This document shows, in pieces, positions 44,701 to 51,733 of a DNA stretch of 64,000 nucleotides; position 1 is the first letter of the stretch; every line of letters begins with the position of its first letter. Origin of the DNA: an uncultured Odoribacter sp. (lineage in GTDB: Bacteria > Bacteroidota > Bacteroidia > Bacteroidales > Marinifilaceae); contig CAJURM010000001.1 of the NCBI GenBank assembly GCA_910589025.1, positions 124,001 through 188,000 of the forward strand. The letters are read 5' to 3'. Under the pieces are notes generated by a model that did not search any database, was not told the DNA's origin, and saw only the letters and a program-made list of their open reading frames with translations. Made by a program: the position numbers and the translations under genes.

Positions 44701-47135
44701 GAAGCTCCCCGGCAAACCGTGTCGTAAAGAGACGTGTGGTATTCAGGATTGACTGTCAAATGCAGTGTTCGTACGGAATCGCAACCCCAGACACTCTGTA
44801 AGGTATCATGAAGAATTGTATCGCGATAGACAACGGGCAATGAGAAACCGTAATCATTATAATCATCACCATAGCATACGGCATCGAAAAAAGAAGTATC
44901 GGAAGCATGTACAGTTAAATGCAGATTGACGATGCTATCACAACCAGTAACAGCACTGATATATTGAAAACGGTAAGTACCTGATTTCGTCCCGACGTCA
45001 AAAGTCGTATCACACCACTCATAAGGCAAATCATTTGCACAAACACTTACGGATGTGTCGGTAACGACACCACAGTCTTCCGTCGTGTCCCGCCCGGCTA
45101 CACAACGGACGGAATAGGCTCCAGGGGAAAAATACGATGTATATACAAACGTCTCATCCATAAACAAAAGAGCCCAAACAGACTTTTCAGCATATACCGT
45201 AGAAGACCAATACCATCCAGAATTATCGTCCTGATATGAAGCAGTTGCCCCACTTCGTCTCCCGGCTGGTGGTAAAAAAACTGTATTGCCATTGAGTTTG
45301 TCTGTAAATCTCATGCCATAGACTCCGTTCTGTTGCCCCCATTCACGGGTCACCTTCAAATCATCCAACAAGGTATATATTTCCCCTATGGTCGGTATAC
45401 GCCAATCTGCGGGGCAAGGATTATTGGCAGCCTCCCAACGCACATAACTATCATATAACTTCCAATCGTCCGGATCAATATCTTCTTTAAGGGAATATCC
45501 CTTTTTTCGGTTCCATTGATAGAGCAATCCGAACGCTTCAGGTGTATCGGCAAAAGTATTGGGATTATCCACATTGCTTTCCGCCCAACACACGCCGTTA
45601 ATAAATACCCCTCTTTCCTTGCAGGGCTTACCACATAACGTATCCACCGTCAGATACAAATAGAAGATAGTATCACACCTGCTTACCGGATTAGTGCGCC
45701 GGATGCAATACTCCCCGGTTACTGTTCCTTCCCGAAAAGTCGTATCATGCCATGTATAGGGCAATGCCTCCTTACAAATAGTTTCAGAAGCTGTCAAAAC
45801 AATATCGCACGCATTTTCATCGGCAACGCAACGGACGGAATAACCATAGGCATAAGGTGCTTGCACGATACTATTTCGATCCAAACTCCAATAGTCTGTA
45901 CTTGACCAATAATGTATCCACAAAACATTGTGTCTAATACCTTGAGCATCGCGATAACCGGTAATAGGCAAGAAAAGCATATTACCAGTAACAATATCTG
46001 TATATCTTGAACCCAAGGCTCCATCCTGACCAACTTGTTCTGTGTAAGTTACTTTTGCTTTGTCTGTCAACAATCTTATTTCCTCGACGGAAGGCATCCG
46101 CCACCCGGCAGGGCACGGATCATTGGCAGGCTCCCACGTACCTCCGGGATCAAGACTACTGTTCCAGCCGGAAACGCTGTCCGGCGTTATGGCAGGCCAC
46201 CCCTTCTTACGATTCCATTGGTAGAGCATGCCGTATGGCTTGCCAGGATTGGCAAAGCGTCCCGGCTCGTCCAGGTTGTACTCCGCCCAGCATACATCGT
46301 TAATCAACACCCCGGGACAAGACTTTTCGTTTTCCTGCTGAACTGTCAGGTGTAAATAGGCTATATCCGTATACGCGCAACTGCGACGCGAAATGCGATA
46401 GGTGCCTGTTTGGGTCCCCTCCCCAAAGGTTGTATCGCGCCACTCATAAGGAAAATCCATGGAACAAATCGTCACGGTATCATGGCTGACTATACTATCG
46501 CATTTCTCATCGGCAACACAACGGACAGACATCCCTACACTACCAAAATGATATAGAAAAGTTATCAAACCTCCCCACGAAGAAAACTCCAGATAGTTAG
46601 CAAAGCCTGCAGCTATAGCTTGCTCCGATGAACTATAATATCCGGTCTCGCCACTGGATAGCTCCCCATTTCTTCTTAGAAGATTTCCTGCAAAAGGCAA
46701 AAAAATAACATTGTTAGTAATCTTATCCGTAAAACGTCCCCCGCTTATGCCATTCTGTGATACACATACATAAGCTACCTTCGAATCATCCAGCAATACT
46801 TCCAACTCATCTGTGGTAGGCACCCTCCAACCCATAGGACAAGGATCATTGACCGACTCCCAACAAAATTCTGACGGCAAGTTATCATCCCAATCAGAAT
46901 CTGCAGCAGACAATCCTTTCTTCCGATTCCATTGATAATACATACCGTATGCTTCGGGAGTAGAAGCAAAAGTACCCGGCTTATCCACATTAGATTTCGC
47001 CCAGCATACACCGTTAATCAGTTCTCCATCCCAATACCTGGATATACTCTCATCCTGTATTTGTGAGAATACTTGTCCATTCAAAAAAAGGAGTGAACAA
47101 CAAAGAAACAATATTTTACCCTCTATCGTACCCAT
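41790..47135 (-). CDS. Giant T9SS surface protein: FISUMP, repeat array, PKD, CHU_C
   Basis: The 1,781-residue protein has a signal peptide (ILFLCCSLLFLNGQVFSQ), then three FISUMP domains (about residues 28-215, 275-448 and 508-692; each has INGVCWAxxNxD, YGMxYQWNRKKG, NDPCPxGWRxP and YSVRCVAD). About 15 repeats of 51-54 residues follow, each ending GCDS-x4-L-x-L-x-V (about 692-1538). They are arranged in three-unit super-repeats of 159 residues. Two PKD domains (WEWDLGDG, CLWDFGDG) and a C-terminal gliding-motility-type sorting domain (FSPNGDGINDVF, about 1710-1781) complete it. The last domain marks export by the type IX secretion system. A longer frame to 47207 would put 24 residues ahead of the signal peptide. 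Function unknown; a long adhesin-like stalk is plausible. Confidence 0.85.
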   Translation of the reverse strand: MGTIEGKILFLCCSLLFLNGQVFSQIQDESISRYWDGELINGVCWAKSNVDKPGTFASTPEAYGMYYQWNRKKGLSAADSDWDDNLPSEFCWESVNDPCPMGWRVPTTDELEVLLDDSKVAYVCVSQNGISGGRFTDKITNNVIFLPFAGNLLRRNGELSSGETGYYSSSEQAIAAGFANYLEFSSWGGLITFLYHFGSVGMSVRCVADEKCDSIVSHDTVTICSMDFPYEWRDTTFGEGTQTGTYRISRRSCAYTDIAYLHLTVQQENEKSCPGVLINDVCWAEYNLDEPGRFANPGKPYGMLYQWNRKKGWPAITPDSVSGWNSSLDPGGTWEPANDPCPAGWRMPSVEEIRLLTDKAKVTYTEQVGQDGALGSRYTDIVTGNMLFLPITGYRDAQGIRHNVLWIHYWSSTDYWSLDRNSIVQAPYAYGYSVRCVADENACDIVLTASETICKEALPYTWHDTTFREGTVTGEYCIRRTNPVSRCDTIFYLYLTVDTLCGKPCKERGVFINGVCWAESNVDNPNTFADTPEAFGLLYQWNRKKGYSLKEDIDPDDWKLYDSYVRWEAANNPCPADWRIPTIGEIYTLLDDLKVTREWGQQNGVYGMRFTDKLNGNTVFLPPAGRRSGATASYQDDNSGWYWSSTVYAEKSVWALLFMDETFVYTSYFSPGAYSVRCVAGRDTTEDCGVVTDTSVSVCANDLPYEWCDTTFDVGTKSGTYRFQYISAVTGCDSIVNLHLTVHASDTSFFDAVCYGDDYNDYGFSLPVVYRDTILHDTLQSVWGCDSVRTLHLTVNPEYHTSLYDTVCRGASYNRYGFSLSDVQTDGDYTLSLSSQAGCDSVLTLHLKVHSVYGTTLYDTICQGNFYSNYGFDLPSGTSGGTFTKTYFTVHGCDSVVTLHLHVHPVYLFSATQNICQGDTFDFRGRKLYKSGVYYDSLTTVHGCDSIYCLTLSVHSVYGFSFSGSVCQGNGYHEYGFNLSAVTVDTIVRDTFKTRWGCDSIRTLYLTVHPVYDTTLYDTICQGDSYSNYGFSLPSGTSGGTFIKTYSTVHGCDSTVTLNLHVHPVYFFSETQHICQGDSISFRGRWLHTSGVYYDSLTTIHGCDSVYRLTLSVHPSPRQNFSGVVCSGSSYNDHGFNLSAVIVDTIVRDTFKTRWECDSIRTLYLTVHPVYDTTLYDTICQGNSYSNYGFSLPSGTSGGTFTKTYSTVHGCDSVVTLHLHVWPKYLYTYAKDICQGDTFDFRGRKLYKSGVYYDSLTTVHGCDSIYRLTLSVHSTSPLLFLDKVCYGSGYNKYGFSLPSVYHDTLVRDTFRSFWGCDSIRILSLSVQPVYDTPLYDTVCQGDGYYRHGFTLPSVQVDGVHTLTLSSRSGCDSTLILHLKVHPVYNTVLYDSICPSDYYERYGFRLSNLHESSTYLRTESTVHGCDSVVTLHLHVWPTYFYPETVHLCEGDTFDFRGMRYHESGEYYDSLTTTKGCDSIYCLYLSVHPVYDIQLSGVLCEGIPYTHGGFHVSTPGLHYQYLQSAFGCDSTVTLTLTEEKKIEGSIRVLLEDCSTHGYSFFFDPGDMINLWEWDLGDGTLLRSEECYHQYSDSGTYRIQLHAETYNECENHFSYVQRVPPYLREVLIHSDRQVIDEDYPTVHFRTEVFPGMRCLWDFGDGERGEGDRVSHTYNARTEKYYEVRLQVLNSDSCVTESRMDIEVVFLPKALNTFSPNGDGINDVFMPDYEIEIMDRNGLRIYSGDSGWDGTYNGRQAKEDTYFYRLHYRTANGKRQKTGYVTLIR
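42520..45060 (-). repeat. 477-bp super-repeat array inside the giant gene
   Basis: The block CCCTGGCAAA (or close variant) recurs at exactly 477-bp steps, with the GG at 43118, 43595, 44072 and 44549 and a diverged copy at 42641. The two central copies are nearly identical over long stretches around 43595 and 44072. One unit encodes 159 residues, made of three sub-repeats of 54, 51 and 54 residues. Confidence 0.8.
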
Positions 47136-47215
47136 ACAGAAATGATCCGGAAAAAGGAAGTTAAACGCTATTACTTTTCTGAAGCAAAAATCAAAATTCC
47201 GATTCAATCAACATA

Positions 47216-48523
47216 TTATTGATTAATCAACCAATGGTCGTTTCTGTTTATTTCCAAAAGATAAATATGCTTTGAATAAGTGTACAAGTGTCCTGGATTC
47301 GTCTCACTCCTTTCAGGCAAATCACCTGAAAGAGAATTTATGTTATCCCACACTTTTTCAAAAGGGGTACTCTCGATTCGCAAGTCATATAATCTTACAA
47401 AATCATTTCGTGTATATATTAAATCTGTCAATTTAGAACGAGTGGCTTTCAATGAATACACTCTTATTCCAGATATATTCAATTGCGTTATTGCCGAACC
47501 GGAAATATTAACAGAATACATCATGGTATTCTTTGATAAATCTAATGAAGTAAAAGGAGTTGAAGCTACATTAAAAAACATCAACTTTGGAAAACTAACA
47601 AAACTCAAATCACTAATAGAAAGATTATTGATTGTTTTTATTGGAAGACCTTCCAAAGAAATAGCAATTAAATTGGGATTATTACTTAAATCCAAATCTG
47701 TTATTGAAGTAAAAGAAACATCAATGTTTATCAAATTGGGATTATTACTTAAATCAATATTTTCAATGGGATTGCCCGAAAGATTCAATGTAGAAAGATT
47801 TTCAGACAATTTTATCGCAGTTATCTTATTATTTCCAAGCATTAATTGAAAAAGATTCGAATTACCGGAAACATCAAGATACGTCAATTGATTATTTTCT
47901 GCATAAAGATGATAAAGCAAAGGTATATGAGTAACTTCAATAGCAGAAAGCTCATTATTTGAAACATGAAGTACTTGTAGAGCCTGACATTCATTTGGCA
48001 AATGCAACTCATCCAAATGATTATTTACACAACTCAGAATAACCAAATTTTCATTAGAATAAACTTCCAAGTCAATAAGACCATTATCATCAATATACAA
48101 ACTTTGCATTGCCAGCTGTGATCCTCTTATTTCTATGGTATGAGACAAATAATTATCAGAAAATCTATGATTTCTTATCATATCAGCCCCCTTTTCCATA
48201 GAAATTGTTACACCTCCAATTACTATTTTCATATCTTCAGTTGCAGAATATCGGATTGTAATCGAATCTTTGATGGTTATCATTCTAAGGCAAGAATTAG
48301 TCGCTCGCGTCTTGGGCATCCGGCTGAGGGCCTGTTCGATTAGTTCGGCTTTGGAGTATTTTTGAAGTAATTCGGATTTTGAGAGCTGTTTGGGCTCGTC
48401 GGGAAGGTTGGTTTCAAAGTTGTCGTTACTGCACGAAGTGGCGCTTACCAGCAGGATTAAACACGTCAACAGCATAAAACACCTGGATTTCATGCCGCTT
48501 AAATACTTGATAGCTTTTTTCAT
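47216..48523 (-). CDS. Leucine-rich-repeat lipoprotein
   Basis: The 435-residue protein has a lipoprotein-type signal (LTCLILLVSATSCSNDN; an ATG ten residues in is another start), a linker of about 60 residues and then about eleven leucine-rich repeats of 21-24 residues from about residue 130 to 410, such as LQVLHVSNNELSAIEV, LNLSGNPIENIDLSNNPNL and ITDLDLSNNPNL. This is the internalin/BspA-like type found on bacterial surfaces. Most of the coding sequence is markedly AT-rich compared with neighbours, while the first 220 bp is not, which suggests an acquired repeat module. It precedes the giant T9SS gene by 80 bp on the same strand. Confidence 0.82.
   Translation of the reverse strand: MKKAIKYLSGMKSRCFMLLTCLILLVSATSCSNDNFETNLPDEPKQLSKSELLQKYSKAELIEQALSRMPKTRATNSCLRMITIKDSITIRYSATEDMKIVIGGVTISMEKGADMIRNHRFSDNYLSHTIEIRGSQLAMQSLYIDDNGLIDLEVYSNENLVILSCVNNHLDELHLPNECQALQVLHVSNNELSAIEVTHIPLLYHLYAENNQLTYLDVSGNSNLFQLMLGNNKITAIKLSENLSTLNLSGNPIENIDLSNNPNLINIDVSFTSITDLDLSNNPNLIAISLEGLPIKTINNLSISDLSFVSFPKLMFFNVASTPFTSLDLSKNTMMYSVNISGSAITQLNISGIRVYSLKATRSKLTDLIYTRNDFVRLYDLRIESTPFEKVWDNINSLSGDLPERSETNPGHLYTYSKHIYLLEINRNDHWLINQ
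47670..47755 (-). repeat. 63-bp spaced direct repeat in LRR gene
   Basis: The 23-base stretches at 47670-47692 and 47733-47755 are identical and 63 bp apart, one 21-residue repeat unit. They encode the repeated NNPNL segment and point to recent duplication of a repeat. Confidence 0.6.
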
Positions 48524-48716
48524 AAGGGAAGGGTTTAGGTTAATATCGTTGTAAAGGTAACAAAATTTTTTTCTATTTTACAAATATTTATTTAATATTT
48601 AATAATATCCTAAAAAGATTATTCGGAATAGTTTATAGTACACCAGCAGAAAATAATAAATCACATATAAACATTTATACGGAGGAATACAAGGATAATA
48701 CACATGATCAAAACCG

Positions 48717-48760
48717 GGTTTAACCCATATTAAATCCAAGTTAAATCCAGGTTAAACCTA
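48717..48760. repeat. Four tandem 11-bp repeats
   Basis: The units are GGTTTAACCCA, TATTAAATCCA, AGTTAAATCCA and GGTTAAACCTA, with a core TTAAAYCC at exactly 11-bp steps. This is close to one helical turn and suits side-by-side binding of a regulator upstream of the promoter at 48789-48820. Confidence 0.6.
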
Positions 48761-48788
48761 ATCGGAGCTGGTTTTAAAAAGGGTTTAA

Positions 48789-48820
48789 TTTGGTTTTTAT
48801 CTGTTTTTTACTTAATTTTA
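48789..48820 (+). promoter_or_regulatory. Promoter of the DUF6266 gene
   Basis: TTTG (48789-48792), a 20-bp spacer and TAATTTTA (48813-48820, one base off TAnnTTTG) form a good Bacteroidetes -33/-7 pair about 50 bp before the ATG. Confidence 0.5.
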
Positions 48821-48869
48821 TACAGGAATTCCTATAGAAAAGAGTGTGTGTTATTTTATTCCATGAATT

Positions 48870-49508
48870 ATGAGTATCGCGAAATCAACTTTATTTAACG
48901 GCATGAGCGGAAGTTTGGCCGATGTCATTGTGTACGAAGTGAACGGCAAAATACGCATACGGAGCAAACCGCATGTGTATAAAAAGTCGGACAGTACGGA
49001 ACTAACGGCCCAAAGAAACAGATTCCGGAGTGCCGCCCTGTTTTTCCGGAACATCGGCATACCGATGCAGTTCGCCTGGAAAGAAGCTGTCCGGGGAACA
49101 GACCTGAGCGGCTATAATCTCTTTATCAAGGAAAATATTCATCACTTCACAGCGGAGGGGACGACAGAGATTTCCAATATAAAAATCTGTCACGGACCAC
49201 TGTATATTCCGGACCGCATAGAAATGCACTATACGGCTACCGGCACGGTCACCCTGACCTGGGACACGCATTGTCCGGACAATAGCAAAAGAAACGATTT
49301 GCTACATCTTGCCATTTATGACGAAAACAAGACAAGAAACTATAAAATTTACGGACTGGAAAATATTGCAGTGAAACGGGAATTAGGTAGATATACCTTT
49401 CAACTTCCTGTAGAAATAAAGAATGAAATTCATTTGTTTGCCTTTTTTAAAAAACCATACGAAAACATCTATTCCGACAGCCGCTTTGCCGGTACGCTTC
49501 ATCCGTGA
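48870..49508 (+). CDS. DUF6266 family protein
   Basis: The 212-residue protein begins with the family pattern KSTLFNGMSGSLADVIVYEVNGKIRIRSKP in its first 35 residues, followed by AQRNRFRSAALFFR. DUF6266 proteins are common in Bacteroidetes, often as several copies per genome. The N-terminal block, with its G-x-V-x-Y-x2-N-G-K-x-R-x-R-x-K-P shape, looks small and beta-rich; the rest (about residues 110-212) resembles an immunoglobulin-like beta sandwich. No signal peptide is seen. Function unknown. The promoter region carries unusual 11-bp phased repeats. Confidence 0.8.
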   Translation: MSIAKSTLFNGMSGSLADVIVYEVNGKIRIRSKPHVYKKSDSTELTAQRNRFRSAALFFRNIGIPMQFAWKEAVRGTDLSGYNLFIKENIHHFTAEGTTEISNIKICHGPLYIPDRIEMHYTATGTVTLTWDTHCPDNSKRNDLLHLAIYDENKTRNYKIYGLENIAVKRELGRYTFQLPVEIKNEIHLFAFFKKPYENIYSDSRFAGTLHP

Positions 49509-49591
49509 GGTAAGTTCTTGAATTTCTGCAAAAAGCTAAATAAATGAAAATAAGTATTGAAGTTAATTTTTTTTATTTTTAACTAATTTAT

Positions 49592-49599
49592 TATATTTG
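49592..49599 (+). promoter_or_regulatory. -7 box for the tandem TonB-C-like gene
   Basis: TATATTTG is an exact TAnnTTTG match 37 bp before the ATG, in very AT-rich DNA. Confidence 0.5.
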
Positions 49600-49635
49600 G
49601 AGCCGCAAAACAGAGTGTAATTTAAATAAGGAATT

Positions 49636-50517
49636 ATGAAAATCCTTTATATTCTGTTCTTTCTGGCAGTATATTCAAATTTTGCATTATCAGCACAGGA
49701 AGCCGGCAAGGACAATATTACGGAAAAAGGCAAGGACCAGGATTTTATTACATACAATTACAATGTGATGCATTGCGGGAAACCATTGTTTCCCGGCGGA
49801 TACAGTCGTTTTATCGAACTTTTCCGCAAACACACGCATTACTCCCAGGCTATTGCGGACACGCTCTCGGAAGACATACGCGTAATTGCCCGGATCACTC
49901 TTGACAGTACGGGAAAAATAATAAAACGGGAAGCCTGGTGCAAATACGATTTTTTTGAGAAGGATGTCCTCTCCTTTTTAAACCGGCTCCCCGATTTTGA
50001 AATCCCGTCCCAAACTGAAAGTTGCTGTTATAAACTCAATCTGGGATTTATCTATAAAACCTATAAACTTGTTCCGAAGTGTTTTTCGCAGGATTTTAAA
50101 ATGTATGACGAAGACACGTTATATCGCGAAAAGCCTCAATTCCCGGGCGGGTACAAGAACTTCACAAACCTTTTAAGACAATACACCCATTATTCCAAAG
50201 CCATTGCCGACAGTCTTCCCAAAAGCGTAAACGTGCTGGCCCGGATTGCCCTTGACCGCACAGGAAAAATCACCAACCGCTATGCATGGAGTGAGAGTCA
50301 GTTGTTCCGCAACAGGATTCTGCATTTTTTGAAGAATCTTCCCGATTTTGAAGGTCCCTCCCACATTATGGACTGCGATATCCAGTTTAATTTTACCTTC
50401 GAAAAATATCAGACTCCCTCGCTGAAAGATCCGTTTGTCATCTACATCTTTCCTCAGGAAAGCCGGGAGTTTGAAAAGTATCTCAAATCCGTCAGGGACC
50501 TCGATATTCACTTCTGA
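49636..50517 (+). CDS. Secreted protein with two TonB-C-like repeats
   Basis: The 293-residue protein has a signal peptide (residues 1-20) and then two related segments, about 49-139 and 166-256. Both start KP-x-FPGGY, contain HYS-x-AIADxL and (I/L)AR-I-x-LD-x-TGKI, and end LPDFE-x-PS. The FPGG opening, the middle strand with TGKI and the final helix/strand follow the TonB C-terminal domain used by Bacteroidetes energy transducers (compare PEFPGG...V.KDG.I). There is no membrane anchor or proline-rich spanner, so it cannot be an ordinary TonB. The repeats are clearly homologous but diverged. Function unknown; a periplasmic decoy or adaptor is a guess. Confidence 0.65.
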   Translation: MKILYILFFLAVYSNFALSAQEAGKDNITEKGKDQDFITYNYNVMHCGKPLFPGGYSRFIELFRKHTHYSQAIADTLSEDIRVIARITLDSTGKIIKREAWCKYDFFEKDVLSFLNRLPDFEIPSQTESCCYKLNLGFIYKTYKLVPKCFSQDFKMYDEDTLYREKPQFPGGYKNFTNLLRQYTHYSKAIADSLPKSVNVLARIALDRTGKITNRYAWSESQLFRNRILHFLKNLPDFEGPSHIMDCDIQFNFTFEKYQTPSLKDPFVIYIFPQESREFEKYLKSVRDLDIHF

Positions 50518-50520
50518 AAC

Positions 50521-51555
50521 TTATTCGGGCCGGTGCTCCGGAAGATAACGGTCGAAGAACCATGCGGCTGTATCCCGCACTTTTTGGACCACTTGCTGCA
50601 GAGGCATGGAACTTTGTCCTCCGGCTGCATTCAGATGACCTCCCCCGTTAAAGTGTTCTTTCGCCCACGCATTGACCGGAATGTCCCCTTTGGACCGGAA
50701 AGAGAGTTTCACCCGTTCTTTCCGCTGGGTAATCTGTATAGAAACCAACACATTTTCCACGGACAAAGGGATATTTACCAGTCCCTCCAAATCACCCTCT
50801 TTATAATCATACTTTTCCAGTTCCTCCTTGCTAATCGGAATGAGTGCTACCGGATAGACGGGGTGGACAGTCAGTTTATTCAACAAAGAATTTCCCACCA
50901 GGCGCAACCGGGAAAGCCGGTTGTGCTGGTATAAGTTTTCATGCACATACGCTTTGTTGAGTCCCAATTCCAGCAAACGGGCAATGACGAGATAGGTCTC
51001 CGGACGGGAGGAATTGTGATTCAACCCTCCGGTGTCTGTGTTGATTCCCGTATATAAAGCGTTCGCCACCTCTCCGGTGATGGCTTCCACGCCCCAGATT
51101 TCCCGGATAACCGTGAACAACAGCTCACACGTAGAGGAAACCCGGGTATCTGAAATAACAAAATCGACCTGATCGGGGTCGGGATGATGGTCTATGATTA
51201 CCTTTTGTCCGGCAAAGGTTTTCACAACGGCTTCCAGGTCACCTTCCCGCTGGATGGTGTTGTGATCCAGCATAAAAATGATGTCAGCCCCGGCAATAAG
51301 GCTTTTGCATTTTTCCGCTTTGTCCTGATAGGAAATAGCCTTCTCCGTATTTTTCAGCCATTTCAGATAATCAGGCAGGAAATCACAGGTCAGGATATGA
51401 TTCTCAATACCTGCCTGCTCCAATACGGACGAAAAGGCGGAACAAGCCCCTACGGCATCTCCGTCAGCCGATATATGGGGGATTATCACCGTTTTAAGAT
51501 TTCCTTCGCTTAAACGCAATTTAAGCCTCTGTATCGTTTCCAAAAGTTCTTCCAT
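50521..51555 (-). CDS. DHH phosphoesterase, NrnA-like (nanoRNase / pAp phosphatase)
   Basis: The 344-residue protein carries the DHH/DHHA1 motifs: IPHISADGDAVGA near residue 27, MLDHNT near 95, IDHHPDPDQVD near 120 and the C-terminal FNGGGHLNAAGG near 310. This is the pattern of NrnA, which degrades nanoRNA and dephosphorylates pAp; cyclic dinucleotide phosphodiesterases of this family usually carry extra sensory domains that are absent here. The ATG at 51555 is chosen because the longer frame (to 51615) would start upstream of the -7 box at 51581-51588. It converges on the gene at 49636 with 3 bp between. Confidence 0.87.
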   Translation of the reverse strand: MEELLETIQRLKLRLSEGNLKTVIIPHISADGDAVGACSAFSSVLEQAGIENHILTCDFLPDYLKWLKNTEKAISYQDKAEKCKSLIAGADIIFMLDHNTIQREGDLEAVVKTFAGQKVIIDHHPDPDQVDFVISDTRVSSTCELLFTVIREIWGVEAITGEVANALYTGINTDTGGLNHNSSRPETYLVIARLLELGLNKAYVHENLYQHNRLSRLRLVGNSLLNKLTVHPVYPVALIPISKEELEKYDYKEGDLEGLVNIPLSVENVLVSIQITQRKERVKLSFRSKGDIPVNAWAKEHFNGGGHLNAAGGQSSMPLQQVVQKVRDTAAWFFDRYLPEHRPE

Positions 51556-51580
51556 TCCCAATAAATCATACAATGAGTAA

Positions 51581-51588
51581 CAAAGGTA
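51581..51588 (-). promoter_or_regulatory. -7 box for the DHH phosphoesterase gene
   Basis: On the minus strand this reads TACCTTTG, an exact TAnnTTTG match 25 bp before the ATG at 51555. Confidence 0.5.
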
Positions 51589-51676
51589 CGACAAAATCAA
51601 GTCAGTTAATATCACTCTGTCCTTAATTTTTTATTGCCCCTTCCCTTCCGGACTTTTGTTTCCCCCGCCGAGACAA

Positions 51677-51708
51677 TAAAAAACCAGCCATTTATAAAAG
51701 ATGGCTGG
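51677..51708 (-). terminator. Rho-independent terminator of guaA
   Basis: On the minus strand CCAGCCAT and ATGGCTGG form a perfect 8-bp stem (51684-51708) followed by TTTTTTTATT. It lies 25 bp after the guaA stop. Confidence 0.85.
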
Positions 51709-51733
51709 CTTGATAACTTTCTGTTTCGTGTAT

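Larger units (their letters stand above)
48524..48869. other. AT-rich intergenic region with phased repeats
   Basis: The 346-bp gap between the divergent LRR and DUF6266 genes has no ORF. It holds a near-consensus minus-strand -7 box (TACCTTTA at 48552-48559) for the LRR gene, four 11-bp repeats at 48717-48760, further 11-bp-spaced GGTTT blocks to 48813, and a plus-strand promoter at 48789-48820. Confidence 0.6.

Noticed and set aside
42520..45060. Regular repeats suggesting a CRISPR array or satellite
   Set aside because: The repeat unit is 477 bp, in frame, with variable coding substitutions, and lies inside one long ORF; no short repeat-spacer structure or cas gene is present.
47136..47207. 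Longer N-terminus for the giant T9SS protein
   Set aside because: It would place 24 residues before a clean signal peptide that begins at the ATG at 47135.
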